The translations under genes were made by a program, and so were the position numbers. From Amblyornis subalaris (taxonomy: Eukaryota > Chordata > Aves > Passeriformes > Ptilonorhynchidae), in assembly GCA_018881555.1 (NCBI GenBank), contig JACAXG010000236.1, positions 510,084-574,083 of the forward strand: 64,000 nt of DNA, written 5' to 3'. The notes beneath the pieces are model-generated. The model ran no database searches. It saw nothing but the letters and a program-made list of their open reading frames with translations, and was not told the origin of the DNA. Below, in pieces: positions 10,754 through 21,449 of the stretch (positions are counted from its first letter, which is position 1; each line of letters begins with the position of its first letter).

Positions 10754-11075
10754 TGCTGGAATGATGGAATTATGGAATATCCTAAGTTGGAACGGACCCA
10801 CAAGGATGATGGACTTCAACCCCTGGCCCTGCACNGACACCCCAACAATCCCAGCCTGTGCATCCCTGGGAGCGTTGTCCAAANGCTCCTGGAGCTCTGG
10901 CAGCCTNGGGGCCGNGNCCATTCCCTGGGGAGCCTGTTCAGTGCCCAGCACCCTCTGGGGACAGAAGAACCTTTCCCTGCTCTCCAGCCTGACCCTCTCC
11001 TGGCACAGCTCCAGCCGTTCCTGGGTCCTGTCCCTGCTCACCAGAGGAAAGAGGTTGGTGCCTGCTCCAGTGGTG
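10754..11075 (-). mobile_element. CR1 LINE 3'-end fragment, family B
   Basis: Reverse orientation. The landmarks are TATGGAATATCCTAAGTTGG, ACACCCCAACAATCCCAGCC, CCTGGGGAGCCTGTTCAGTG and CTGGGGACAGAAGAACC. It shares the same order of blocks with the copies at 30.1, 51.5, 53.3 and 63.0 kb. Five single Ns fall inside, several at sites that are CpG in sister copies. Confidence 0.9.
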
Positions 11076-12347
11076 TCTTCTGGCTTCAGGCTTGANAAAT
11101 CTCCAGTTGCCTCTCATGTGTTTGTTTCCCTGCTTCCCTCTCCTTCCCTGCATGTGAGAGGAGCTGCCTCTGCCTCTCCTGCCCTTCCCCTGGGACAGGG
11201 AACTCCCGTTTCCAAGTCAGCTCCTTAATGAAGCTCATCCGAGTCCTGCTTAGCTGCGTTCTGGGTCTGGAGACCCTTTTTCCAGGCCTTTCTCATCTGA
11301 GGCTGGAGTCTCTGAGTTGGGGATCCAACAGAGAAACGCCAAATCCCACAAGAGTGAGGAAAGCTGACAATGCAGGTACCTGTCTGTGGGGACACCGGGG
11401 CTGCAGGCCGGTGGCATCTCTGCTCCATCCTTCCCCAAGAGAAGATCCTGGGGCAAATTCCCAGCTGCCTGTGACTCCACAGGGCTGAGATCTCTCCCCT
11501 AGACCTCGTGAGGAAGCCGTGTTTCCACATCTCTGCTCTGACACGGAGCAGATTATCCAAGCTGCTGAGTTTTGCTCCAAACAAACATGATGCATAGAAA
11601 TAATAAAGGCTGGAAGGTTTTTTAATTCCAAGCTGTGTTTCTGGATTAGTTCCCCATCATTAGGCAGTCAGGGAGTAGAGTTATTGCTGTTCTGCCTCTT
11701 TCTCAACATCAGAAAAGGATAAAAAAATCCAGCATCACTGAGAGCTGGGNGTGGGCAGGAGAGCAGAGAACAGGCAGGAGAGACAGTTTTTTAGGGATGA
11801 TATTGGCCCACGGTGCAGGATTGCTGGTGGGAAGCTCTGGAGACAGCAGGAAGTCTGCCTACGACCACGGTGAGGGCAAGGAATCTGTGAAAACCTTCCC
11901 CATAAATCCCAAGTCCGACATTTGAGTCCGGTGTCGGACAGAAACTCTGATTAGAGCCCCCTTGATTCGTGCCATAAGTAGGGCACTGCAGGGGGAAGTG
12001 CTGAGGCAGGTGAGACTTATCGGGATTGCATCCCAGGGTAGCTATAAATAGGGATAACAGAGACTCTGCAAAAAGAGGCACAATGAGAATAACGCTGCAC
12101 CCTGCCCACTCACTGGAGGCTGAGGCACTTCACATCTCGCAGTGACCCACCTTCGCTGCCGGGGGAGAGGCTTGTTCTAGGTCAGCGGGTACCGAAAAGG
12201 CCCAGCTGTCATCAGGCACGAAAACAGGCCCGTTTTTGGGGATGAAATCATAGCTTTGGAGAGGCTGCTGCGCTCCACATGGCACCGCCACGGGCTCCTC
12301 ATGACTCACGGGCTGGGCTCCCGCACAGCCCCGCGCCGGTGGGTGGA
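11076..12347. other. Intergenic; one orphan TATA-box match
   Basis: Unique sequence with no recognised gene. A perfect TATAAATA occurs at 12043-12050, but no recognisable downstream exon accompanies it. Confidence 0.4.
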
Positions 12348-12800
12348 CCCATCTGCGGGGTTTTACTGGTGTCAGGGTCCATCTGCAGGGCTTTAGTGGT
12401 GTCAGGGTCCGTCTGCAGGGTTTTACTGCTGTCGGGGTCCATCTGCGGGGTTTTACTGGTCTCAGGGTCTTTCTGCGGGGTTTTACTGGTCTCAGGGTCT
12501 GTCTGCAGGGTTTTACTGGTGTCAGGGCCCATCTGCCCCGATTTACTGGTGTCAGGGTCTGTCTGCAGGGCTTTACTGGTGTCAGGGNTTTACTGGTGTC
12601 AGGGCCCATCTGCCCCGATTTACTGGTGTCAGGGTCTGTCTGCAGGGCTTTACTGGTGTCAGGGTCAGTCTGCAGGGTTTTACCGGTGTCAGGGTCCATC
12701 TGCAGGGTTTTACTGGTGTCAGGGTCTGTCTACAGGACTTTACTGGTGTCAGGGCCNATCTGCCCCGATTTACTGGTGTCAGGGTCCACCTGCAGGGGTT
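12348..12800. repeat. 30-bp minisatellite, 15 copies
   Basis: Successive units begin with TTTTACTGGTGTCAGGG and end with a variable TCTGCAGGG or TCTGCCCCG. Unit starts fall exactly 30 bases apart from 12361, except for one truncated 18-base unit at 12571 that contains an N. The TCTGCCCCG variant recurs about every 78 or 148 bp, so multi-unit blocks were duplicated. A 30-bp unit preserves phase, which explains the long ten-residue-periodic open frames on both strands. Confidence 0.97.
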
Positions 12801-13352
12801 GGTTTGTGCCAGGTTGCAGCTGCAGGGGTTGGTTTGTGGGTCAGGTCTGTGGGTCAGGTCTGTGGGCAGGGGTTTGCTGACAGCTCAGCTCCCCTCTGCT
12901 GCTGTGGTTGGGGCTGGGTCCAGCTTGCATTTGTTGTTCCGTGGCTGGTTTGGAGTGTTATCCCTGGAATTTCAACTAGGAAGGCAACAACTGCAAGGTC
13001 TGGTGTGAGGAGGGAGTGCTGGACTTTTCCATGTGAGTGGGCAGCTCACGTTTTGAAACAGTGAGGCTGCACCTCTCGGGTGGTGGCAGTTGCTGGGGTT
13101 TAAACTGGAATTCCTGCAGCTCCCTGCTGAGCAGGGAAACCCTGCTCTGCCTTCTGCACCGGCCTCTCCAGTGCAGGCTGATCCAGCACCTCTGGAGAAG
13201 GAGCAGGAGCTTCCTGGCATGGGGAGCAGGAACACAGGAGCACCTTTCACCAGGTGCCCCGACAGGCTGGGTCTCCTCCTGCTGCCCTGAGCAGGGGCTG
13301 TGCTGGGGACTCCTGTGCCCGGGGCTGCCGGGGGGGGCCAGCACCTTCCTGT
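12801..13352. other. Unique spacer between two minisatellites
   Basis: The first 80 bases contain degenerate GGGTTGGTTTGTG and GGTCAGGTCTGTG repeats that trail off the 30-bp array. The rest is unique, with no gene recognised. Confidence 0.5.
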
Positions 13353-13995
13353 CACAGCTCCCACCATGGACAGCGCCCAAACCCTTCGTGTCACAGGTCC
13401 CACCATGGACAGCGCCCAAACCCTTCCTGTCACAGGTCCCACCATGGACAGTGACAATCCCTTCCTGTCACAGGTCCCACCATGGACAGTGACAATCCCT
13501 TCGTTTCACAGCACCCACCACGGACAGTGACAATCCCTTCGTGTCACAGCTACCACCATGGACAGCGCCCAAACCTTTCCTGTCACATCTCCCACCATGG
13601 ACAGCGCCCAAACCCTTCCTGTCACAGCTCCCACCATGGACAGTGACAATCCCTTCGTGTCACAGCACCCACCATGGACAGTGACAATCCCTTCCTGACA
13701 CAGTTCTCACCACGGACAGTGACAATCCCTTCCTGTCACAGCTCCCACCATGGACAGCGCCCAAACCTTTCCTGTCACAGCTCCCACCATGGACAGTGCC
13801 CAAACCCTTCCTGTCACATCTCCCACCATGGACAGTGCCCAAACCCTTCCTGTCAAAGCTCCCACCATGGGCAGTGACAATCCCTTCGTGTCACAGCACC
13901 CACCATGGACAGTGACAATCCCTTCCTGTCACAGCTCCCACCATGGACAGTGCCCAACCCTTCCTGTCACAGCTCCCACCACGGACAGCACCCAA
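13353..13995. repeat. 38/39-bp minisatellite, 17 copies, 192-bp higher-order period
   Basis: Each unit has CCCACCATGGACAG, then either the 39-bp CGCCCAAACC variant (C) or the 38-bp TGACAATCCC variant (T), then CTTCCTGTCACAG. Reading left to right the units are CC TTT CC TTT CCC TT CC. Five-unit blocks starting with GGACAGCGCC begin at 13368, 13560 and 13752, exactly 192 bases apart. All units join directly, with no unique spacers. Confidence 0.97.
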
Positions 13996-15354
13996 ACCCA
14001 CACGGAGCTGCCCTGCAGAGCCTCAGACACCCCCCTGGGGAGCTCTGTTTGCCTCTGAACCCCGGGGCAAGGCCAGGGAGATGCTGCAGCCTCCAGCAGG
14101 GCCACCTGCACACGGTGACACCGTGGGTGAGTCGCTTCATCTCCTTCCAGGGCCCATCTGGGTGCGGTGGGATGGGATCTTCACACGCATCCAAGCGCCT
14201 CCTCCAGCAGGAGAAGGGCAGGATTCCTTGTTTTCACCGGAGCGCAGCCCTGGAGTGGCTGCCTGAGGACTCGGATTTAGCCGCACGCTGCTAACCAAGG
14301 GCAGGGCTGCTCTTTTCTCCCTGGTATTTCCATTCCAACCACAACAACGGTGGCAGCGGGAGCAGCCGCTCCCATGGAATATTGATGAGCTGTCTGCAGA
14401 AATGTCAGGAAGAGCCGGTGGTTGTATGAACAGCCTCTCAGAGCGGCGGGCTCGGAAAGTTATCTGATGTGATCCCTACTCCGAGTGCTTTATGTAAGAG
14501 TTACAAGCGCTTTACAAATCCCTCCAACATTTCCTTGTCTCCTGATGAACAGAGGGTCAATGTCCTGACACCGGCCCAGGAATCAATCACCCTCTCTCCC
14601 TCATTATATCCCCACCCTCCCTTCATTAGCATCCCCACCCTCCCTTCATTAGCATCCCCCTCCTCCTTCCCAAATTAGCAGGGGGTACCTGGAGGGCTCT
14701 GCATGACAATGAGACCTGAGCTCCAGCAGCTCCTCACTCCAATTTCACTTCAAGACTCTGGCACTAAATGTTCCCGCTTGCTTTGGGCATTAAAAGCTGG
14801 AATTCTAACGAGGTTTCCAGGCAGGACTGTCACATTCTGTGTTCTGCTAAATGCCTTTTCTTTTCTCCTTTCCTGCCTTGCTGCCAGACTGACCTTGCTG
14901 CGGCTGTGGGGACGAAGGAGAAGCAACCTGAAGTCTGGGAATGCATTCCCACACACCCCTAATTCCTGTGGGTGTGGAAAAACCGTGGGATGTTCAACTT
15001 TGCCATGTCTGTTTTAATGTTGTGTGTCACTTTTAGGAGTGTTTCCAGCAATTCCGGCTCACCAGAGGGGTTCAGTACCAGGATCCTCCAGACTCCACAT
15101 GAGTAAGTTCTACATTGTTGGTTGGGTTNGACCTCAGAGGTGCTTTGGGCTTTGACCACATTGTTCTTGGCCAACTTTTGTCAGCTGGAGGGGTCAGGGG
15201 TATTTAGGTGAAGTCAGAGGACCTTTCAGGTTTTGATTTGTTTCCACTCTTGGAATATATTCTGTATTTCCTCCAAATTTGTGGCCTTTAAACAGCCTAA
15301 GAGATTCTTTCCAGCCCCTGGGGAAAGCAGAGCCACCTCAGAAGAAATGGAGGT
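13996..15354. other. Intergenic unique sequence
   Basis: No gene recognised. The stretch 14290-14560 is non-repetitive with retained CpGs and motifs such as GGAATATTGATGAG and TTATCTGATG, so it could be regulatory (inference). A 23-bp unit, ATCCCCACCCTCCC plus TTCATTAGC, is tandemly repeated at 14608-14660. Confidence 0.4.
14608..14660. repeat. 23-bp tandem repeat, 2.3 copies
   Basis: Two exact copies start at 14608 and 14631, with a partial third at 14654. Each has a pyrimidine-rich ATCCCCACCCTCCC followed by TTCATTAGC. Confidence 0.9.
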
Positions 15355-15455
15355 TTCATGGAATCACAGAATATCCTGAGCTGGAAGGGACCATGAAGTC
15401 CAACCCCTGGCCCTGCACAGACACCCCAACAATCCCACCCTGTGCCTGGGTTTGT
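15355..15455 (-). mobile_element. CR1 LINE 3'-end fragment, family B
   Basis: Short reverse-oriented piece with GAATATCCTGAGCTGG, AGTCCAACCCCTGGCCCTGC and ACACCCCAACAATCCCA, which is the extreme 3' end of the element. Confidence 0.85.
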
Positions 15456-16674
15456 GGGAGAGTATTTGGGAGAAGGAGTGGCCTGAGAGTTCTGGGAAGG
15501 AGCAAAAGGACCCTCAGACCCCCCCATTTTCCACTGTGTTTCTGTGCCCCTGGAGCAGGTCCCACCTTGCCAGGGCCCTGAGCTAACTGTGGGAGCTGCT
15601 GGTCCTGACCAGCCTTGTTTGGACCCTCCTCCCACACCCTGGGCCCAGGAGCTCCAGTTGTGTCCAGCCTGGTGCCTCCAGGCCACACTGGGCGAGTGCT
15701 GGTCTGCTCTGGCCATTGCCTGTCCCTCCTGGCTGCTCTGGGGCTGATTTCATGGACCTGTCACATCACTGTGATACTGCTGGATGATCCCTGGACCTTG
15801 TTCCGACCTGTGGATTGATGACCTGGCTTCCCCTGGACCTGCCTTGTTCCTCTGACATTGCCCCAGGTGGATTTCTGGCTGGACCTGGCACCATCCTTTG
15901 GTCTTGCTTCCTCACCCAGGTCCTGCGGGACAAGCTGTGGCTGGAGGGGCCTTTCCCAGCCGTGGGATCCTAATCCTGCCCTTCCCTGAGGGAGCAGCCC
16001 TGCNCTTGCTGCTCCCTGACACATCTGAGCTCCCAAACCTCGCAGACTCCAGCTCAGAAGGGGTGAGCAGAACAAAAATCCACCCAGGTGGCCTGGACCT
16101 TGTCTAAGGTGGCCCCAGCCTTCTCCAGAGCTGCTAAATTTTGCTGTTTGCAAAGCCTTTTGTGGTGCTGGAACAATGCATGAGGGGAATCTAGTCAAGA
16201 TTTCTACTTTCCAGGTTATTTTTGGGTTGCTTGGGGAAAAAAAATGAGGAGGAGAGCGGGCTCCAAACCATGTTCCAAAGGCTGGAAAGGAAGCATCTGG
16301 TGTGCCCAGGGGTTGTCATAGTGAAGATGAGTGACACATAATAATGATGAATCCAGAAACTTTCACCTTGGTTTGCCTGCCTGGCNGAGCTTTGAAGTGA
16401 GCCTCCAATATTATGTTAGCAGTTTATTGTGTGTGCTTCATTAAAAATACATCACAGGCCTCTCGGAGCTGCGAGGGACGCAAATTAGGTCAGCGAGTCC
16501 AGGCTCCCGCTGCTCTGCCAGGGCTCTGATCCCGCTAATGACTCCAGCCCAGCCCNGGCAGGCGCTCCTGTGGCTGCCAATTCCAGCTCTGGGCTGACAG
16601 GGAAAACAGCGTTTCACTCTTGAAAACTTTCAGTTCTTGTTAAACGGGGTTTATTTCATGTTCCCTGCCCGGCN
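15456..16674. other. Intergenic, nothing recognised
   Basis: Unique sequence. The stretch 16410-16560 is AT-rich with some retained CpG (TTAGCAGTTTATTG, GCAAATTAGG) and could be a regulatory block, but no gene is evident. Confidence 0.4.
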
Positions 16675-17311
16675 GGTGTTTGAGTGTGAGGGGGCAGCTC
16701 TGCCCTGGCCCTGAACCCCCTGGGCTGAGCCCCCAGCGTGGGCAGCAGGGCAGGGGGGANTCTGCCCCTCTGCCCCCTCAGGCGAGACCCCACCTGCAGA
16801 GCTGCCCCAGCCCCGGGACCAGCACAGGAAGGACGTGGAGCTGCTGGAGAGAGTCCAGAGGAGGCTACGGAGATGCTCCCAGGGCTGGAGCCCCTCTGCT
16901 CTGGAGCCAGGCTGGGAGAGCTGGGGGTGTTCACCTGGAGAGGAGAAGGCTCCAGGGAGACCTCAGAGCCCCTTCCAGTGCCTAAAGGGGCTCCAGGAGA
17001 GCTGGAGAGGGACTTNGGACAAGGCATGGAGGGACAGGACACAGGGAATGGCTTCCCACTGGCAGANGGCAGGGATAGATGGGATATCNGGAAGGAATTG
17101 TTCCCTGGGAGGGTGGAGAGGCCCTGGCACAGGTTGCCCAGAGAAGCTGTGGCTGCCCCTGCATCCCTGGGAGTGTCCAAGGCCAGGTCGGATGGGGCTT
17201 GGAGCATCCTGGGCTAGTGGAAGGTGTCCCTGCCCATGGCAGGGAGTGGGACTGGATAGGATTTAAGGTCCCTTCCCACCCAAACCATTCCATGATTCTG
17301 TGTTTCCATGA
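16675..17311 (+). mobile_element. CR1 LINE, 5'-truncated, RT C-terminus plus 3' UTR, family A
   Basis: Sense orientation. The upstream part corresponds, with frameshifts, to the last part of CR1 ORF2: HLQSC, VELLERVQRR, and AGRAGGVHLERRRLQGDL. The 3' part has the TGGCACAGGTTGCCCAGAG block (the family's W-x-R-L-P-R-E motif), CCCTGCCCATGGCAGGG and the CCCAAACCATTCCATGATTC tail. ORF2 of intact CR1 encodes endonuclease and reverse transcriptase; this copy is a dead fragment. It is very similar to the copies at 35.4 and 58.6 kb. Confidence 0.93.
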
Positions 17312-17460
17312 TCCACCAACCCCATCAGCTCTCCTGTGGGCATCCCAGGGGATCTGTGCACCAAGCCCTGAGACTGCCTGGAGCTGTGAGTCCTACTCAG
17401 TGTGGGTCTGTGCTGGCTCTCACCAGCCTGGGAGGTGCATCTGAGGGATGCTGGGGAGGG

Positions 17461-17540
17461 ACAATCTGACCCAGGAAGGGACAATCTGATCCAGTGAAGG
17501 ACAATCTGATCCAGTGTGGGACAGTTTGACTCAGAGTTTG
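17461..17540. repeat. 20-bp tandem repeat, four copies
   Basis: Units of 20 bases start at 17461, 17481, 17501 and 17521, with consensus ACAATCTGATCCAGTGAGGG. The fourth copy is diverged. Confidence 0.9.
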
Positions 17541-17690
17541 CTGCTCCTGGAATAAGAGCTTTGGCCGGGGTCAGCCTGGCCTGGCACATCTGAGAAGAAA
17601 GGAACCAAAGCTGCAGGGGAGGCACCAGTGGGGTTTGCCCTGAGGGACCATCACACTCCGTGTTGCTGTGCTCTGAACTGAGGTCCACGC

Positions 17691-17830
17691 CCAGGGATTC
17701 ATCCTTTGGGGAATTCTGAGCCCCTGAGAGCAAGGGGACCCCTCACTCACCACTGGCCCAGAAGGACCAGGGGATTCATCCTTCGGGGAATTGAGAGCCC
17801 CTGAGAGCAAGGGGACCCCTCACTCCCTAC
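17691..17830. repeat. 76-bp direct duplication
   Basis: Copies start at 17691 and 17767. Both contain GGATTCATCCTT, GAGCCCCTGAGAGCAAGG and GGACCCCTCACTC in the same order. The second copy is missing two bases and is incomplete at its 3' end. Confidence 0.88.
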
Positions 17831-19696
17831 CAGCAGGACCTGGCAAGCCCAAGCACCCTGAGGTGGCCTTCCCAGGACGTTGTGGCAGAGGAGACTCATT
17901 CCAGCTGGAAGATGCTCCCGTTTCCCACTCCGGCTCTGTGCTCCCGGGGAAGGAGAGCCCAGCCCTTCGTTAGCTGTAATGAGTCTGTCCCGGGCCGGGG
18001 CCGCGGGCCTTGGGCTCTGGCAGAGCTGTGCCGAGCAGCCTGGCCTGACCTAGAAAAGCCTCTTAATGTGGTGTTCATCGTGCGAGGGGCAATGGTCTTA
18101 TCTAATCAGCGAGCGCATCCCTCAGCAGCGCCGGCGCTGCAGCCGAGTTAACTCAATTAGGAGAGCACCACGCCGAGCTATTTACAGGCTCTTTCTAATG
18201 GCTCTGGCAACAGCAGGATAATAACATGGAAACAAAGGGCACTGAGAGGCTGTGATGGGATAAGTGGCATCCCTCTGCACCCCCGCGGGCCCGGGCAAGC
18301 CCTGCTGTTCCACGGGGCTCTCTCCTTTCCAGGAGCCTCTNCCCAGAGCCGTTCCCTGGGGCTCCTTTGTCATCTCAGCCTCAGAGAAACTCTCACATTT
18401 CACTTTGAGAGGGGGCGTGGTGGAGGGGTTTTTTTTTTTGCTTTCTTTTTTTTGCTTCCCCCAAGAATCTTATTTTAAGTCTGTCCTCCCCCTCCTGGCT
18501 GCCTCGGGTCTGCTGTGCCTGGAGTTGGCCCCCTTGAGCTCCTGCTTTGGGGGGGACANGAAGCCCAGGCCATGGAAGCTCACCAGGGAATGGGGGCCAG
18601 TCCCTGGAAGGTGTTTGCACCCTCCAGGCTGTTCCGTGAGGGTTCCTGGGACATTTCCCGCCCACCTGCAAGAGCCAAACGTGGCCAGAGCAGAGTCACC
18701 AGAGCCCTGTGTGCCAGGAGNCGCAGAGAAAGGCACGGCTGCTCTTCCACACCTCATTCCCTCCAGGAAGGGCTCAGCCCTACATTGTCACCGCTAAGAC
18801 AAATGGAGGTTCTGAGTGGGTAAAATGCNCCAGGTGGCCTCAAAGGGTGGGAGTAGAAGTGAGATTTGGGCACAAATTGCTGCGTTTTCATCCAGGGCTC
18901 AAATAATACTCCGANAATTTCAGTCCTGAGCTAAGCATCAATCAGCATCTTCCCCAAATACATAAAATGTATAAATTCACTTAAAAATGGCTTCCTCTTT
19001 GCATTGACTCTCATGAGGAATGCATGAGGGCTGAGCCGATTTTGGAGCCATTTCCCCCTCGGGATGGGCGGCTGGAAAGCCTGGCCTGGGGAGCGACCTC
19101 GCAGTCGGATGAGGTAGGAATTCCAGGGCTGCCTCCCACGGGGTCAGACTCCTTCCAAACCTTCCTTCGGATGAGGAACGAGATGATCTCATCGTTTTCC
19201 CCCCCGTGGCCTCACCTCACCCAACCCCTGNGCGCCGGGGGTGGCGGAGCAGCTCCACTCTGCTTCCCACAGGGAGCGTTTCATGTGTGGCCTCTTTCCC
19301 CCAGCCCTGCTCTGGATTCAGCACTAAAAATGGGCTGGTGCTCGTTGCTGGGCTATCCAAGTGTTTCCAGCCAGCCTGGAATGTTTGGTAAAACAGGGGA
19401 ATTATTTTAACAGTGTCATAGGAAGTGTTTGCCAGGTGTTTGGACAGCAGGANTGGGTGTTGGTGACCTCTCATCTGTTGCTTGGCTTGTTAGAGCAGCC
19501 TAGTGCCAGGGAGCTGCTCCCAAACTCCTCCCTTTCAGCACACAAAACATCCATGATTTCACTGCTCTGAGGATGACACATGAGTTAAAAAAAATCAACA
19601 AACAAAAACCGTGAGAATAACAAAAAGCCCCTCAAAACTGTGGCATTTCTGTTCTTTCCATCCCAAACATTGAGCTAACAGGCAGCATTGATAAAA
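17831..19696. other. Intergenic unique sequence with a palindrome pair
   Basis: No gene recognised. Within 18030-18180 are two adjacent perfect palindromes: GCAGCGCCGGCGCTGC at 18125-18140 and GAGTTAACTC at 18145-18154. A GATA-type CTTATCT lies upstream at 18097-18103. Several CpGs are retained. Confidence 0.4.
18125..18154. promoter_or_regulatory. Adjacent 16-bp and 10-bp perfect palindromes
   Basis: The 16-mer at 18125-18140 and the 10-mer at 18145-18154 are each identical to their own reverse complement and lie four bases apart. The second contains GTTAAC, an HNF1-half-site-like core. Dimeric factor binding is possible, but no function is demonstrated. Confidence 0.25.
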
Positions 19697-19862
19697 TCAT
19701 GGAATGGTTTGGGTTGGGAGGGCCTTTAAAGGACATCTGCTCCACCCCCTGCCATGNGCAGGGACACTTCACACTATCCCAGGGTGCTCCAAGCCCCGTC
19801 CAACCTGGCCTTGGACACTTCCANGGATCCAGGGGCAGCCACAGCTTCCCGGGGCAAGTTCC
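19697..19862 (-). mobile_element. CR1 LINE 3'-end fragment, family A
   Basis: Reverse orientation with ATGGAATGGTTTGGGTTGGG, CACCCCCTGCCATGNGCAGG, CAAGCCCCGTCCAACCTGG and GGATCCAGGGGCAGCCACAG. It is truncated after the GGGCAAG block. Confidence 0.9.
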
Positions 19863-20617
19863 CAGCTCTCTCTAATGAGTGTTTTGGGGTGCAGCTTCAT
19901 TCCCTGAACTTGGACCCCACACCAACCCTCAGTGTTTTCATGGCCACTGACTCACGGGGCTCCTCGGTGTCTTGGAGCTTTTCCAGCATTTTCTGCTCCC
20001 AGTGCCACCTCCCGGGGTGCTTTGGAAGGCTCAGTGCTCCTGCCTCAGTCTCAGCAGGGAGCTGAGCCAACCAACATCCCAGGAATCCTCGAGGTGGAGA
20101 GTGGCCCGAAAAGTTGGGCCCAATGGAAATATCGGGGATTTTCCAAATTTCATTTTTTTTCCCTCAGGAGGGCTGGGAAGACAAAAACTGTGTGTTCAAC
20201 AGAAAATCTCTGTGAAATTGCTTCTGGTTCAGAATTTGAGCGTGGCAGCAGAGCTGGGTGATCGAAGCCCGCTCTGGGGGGCCAGGCCCTGGCAGAGGCA
20301 GGGGGAGGCCACCTCGTGTTCCCCAGCCCAGCCCTGGGGGCTCTGCCCGGGATGGGGAGCACAGGGCTGGTCCCTCCTCTGCCTCTGCCCCTCGGGAGAG
20401 CAAGCTCAGCACCAGGGCAGGCGACACCAGANGTGAGGAGAGGTCCCAGGTGTCCCCTTTGCTTCTTCTCATGGTGCACGTTGGGCTTGGTGAGGAATCC
20501 CTCAGCTCCCTCCTCCATGGGGGTGTTGTCCCCAGCTATGGCATCGTGCCAGGCCCTTCCCATGGGAATGCTGCTGTGCTTCGGTGTCTCTGAGAATCCC
20601 AGCGGGCACTGGGCAGC
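19863..20617. other. Intergenic, nothing recognised
   Basis: Unique GC-rich sequence without a recognisable gene or repeat. Confidence 0.4.
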
Positions 20618-20689
20618 CCTTGTCCTTGTCCTTGTCCTTGTCCTTGTCCTTGTCCTTGTCCTTGTCCTTGTCCTTGTCCTTGTCCTTGC
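20618..20689. repeat. (CCTTGT)12 hexanucleotide microsatellite
   Basis: Twelve uninterrupted copies. Because the unit is six bases, frames stay open and read as Leu-Val on one strand and Lys-Asp on the other; this is not a gene. Confidence 0.98.
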
Positions 20690-20849
20690 CTTGTTCCAGA
20701 GCTCTGGTTTCCCACACGGTGCCAAAACAGGGTTTGTGCCTCAGTGTCCCAGTGGTGCCACGTCCCACACTCCACTCCCTGGCTCTGGGATGCAAATTCA
20801 TTCCCCCACAGCTCCACCCTCAGCATTTCCATGGTGCCCGTGGGCATTG

Positions 20850-21070
20850 TGGAATCGCAGAAACAATCACAGGATCACTGATTTTGGAAAAACCTCCAAG
20901 ACCATCAAGTCCAACCTTTGGCCATGTCCAGTAACCCCCAAGCGCCACCTCTACCCATTTTTTGAGGTGATGGTGATTCCACCACTGCCCTGGGCAGCTG
21001 TGCCAGTGCCTGACCACCCTTTCAGGGAAAAAATATTCCCTAATATCCAATCTGAGCCTCCCCTGAAAGC
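20850..21070 (-). mobile_element. CR1 LINE 3'-end fragment, family C
   Basis: Reverse orientation, diverged. GGAAAAACCTCCAAGACCAT, AAGTCCAACCTTTGGCC and TGCCTGACCACCCTTTCAGG match the block order of the copies at 26.5 kb and 50.0 kb. Confidence 0.8.
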
Positions 21071-21449
21071 TGGAAGCATCACAAACATTTTTGTGCCCAG
21101 TGTCACCACACATGGGAGCTTGGAAGGCTCAGAGCTCCCACATCAATCTCGGGGAACTGAGTCACATGAAGACTCAAATGTCTCCAAAACATCTCAATTC
21201 CTTTCATGAGCTTCTTGTTTTCAGCCTCAGGAAATGTTTTTGCCTGTTGAGAACAGCCTGGGCGCCTCCTGCCTGAAATCAGTGGGCTTTTGGTCAAGAT
21301 GGAGCTGAGGGAAAAATTCCCCCCCCCAAAAAAATGGGCTTTGGCCCAAAATGCCTGTGGACATCTGTGAATCTGATAAGAGCCCGGAATCTTTTTCCTC
21401 AAGTTTTTGCAGGAAACATTTGCAACAGGAACATGCTGAGGGATTTCTC

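Noticed and set aside
12279..13064. 261-codon frame across the 30-bp array
   Set aside because: Its ten-residue periodicity derives from the repeat, the opposite strand is also open, and it contains no domain.
13353..13995. CRISPR-like array
   Set aside because: Repeats join directly with no unique spacers and the DNA is vertebrate. It is a minisatellite.
20502..20801. Lys-Asp repeat protein on the minus strand
   Set aside because: It is the translation of the pure (CCTTGT)12 microsatellite.
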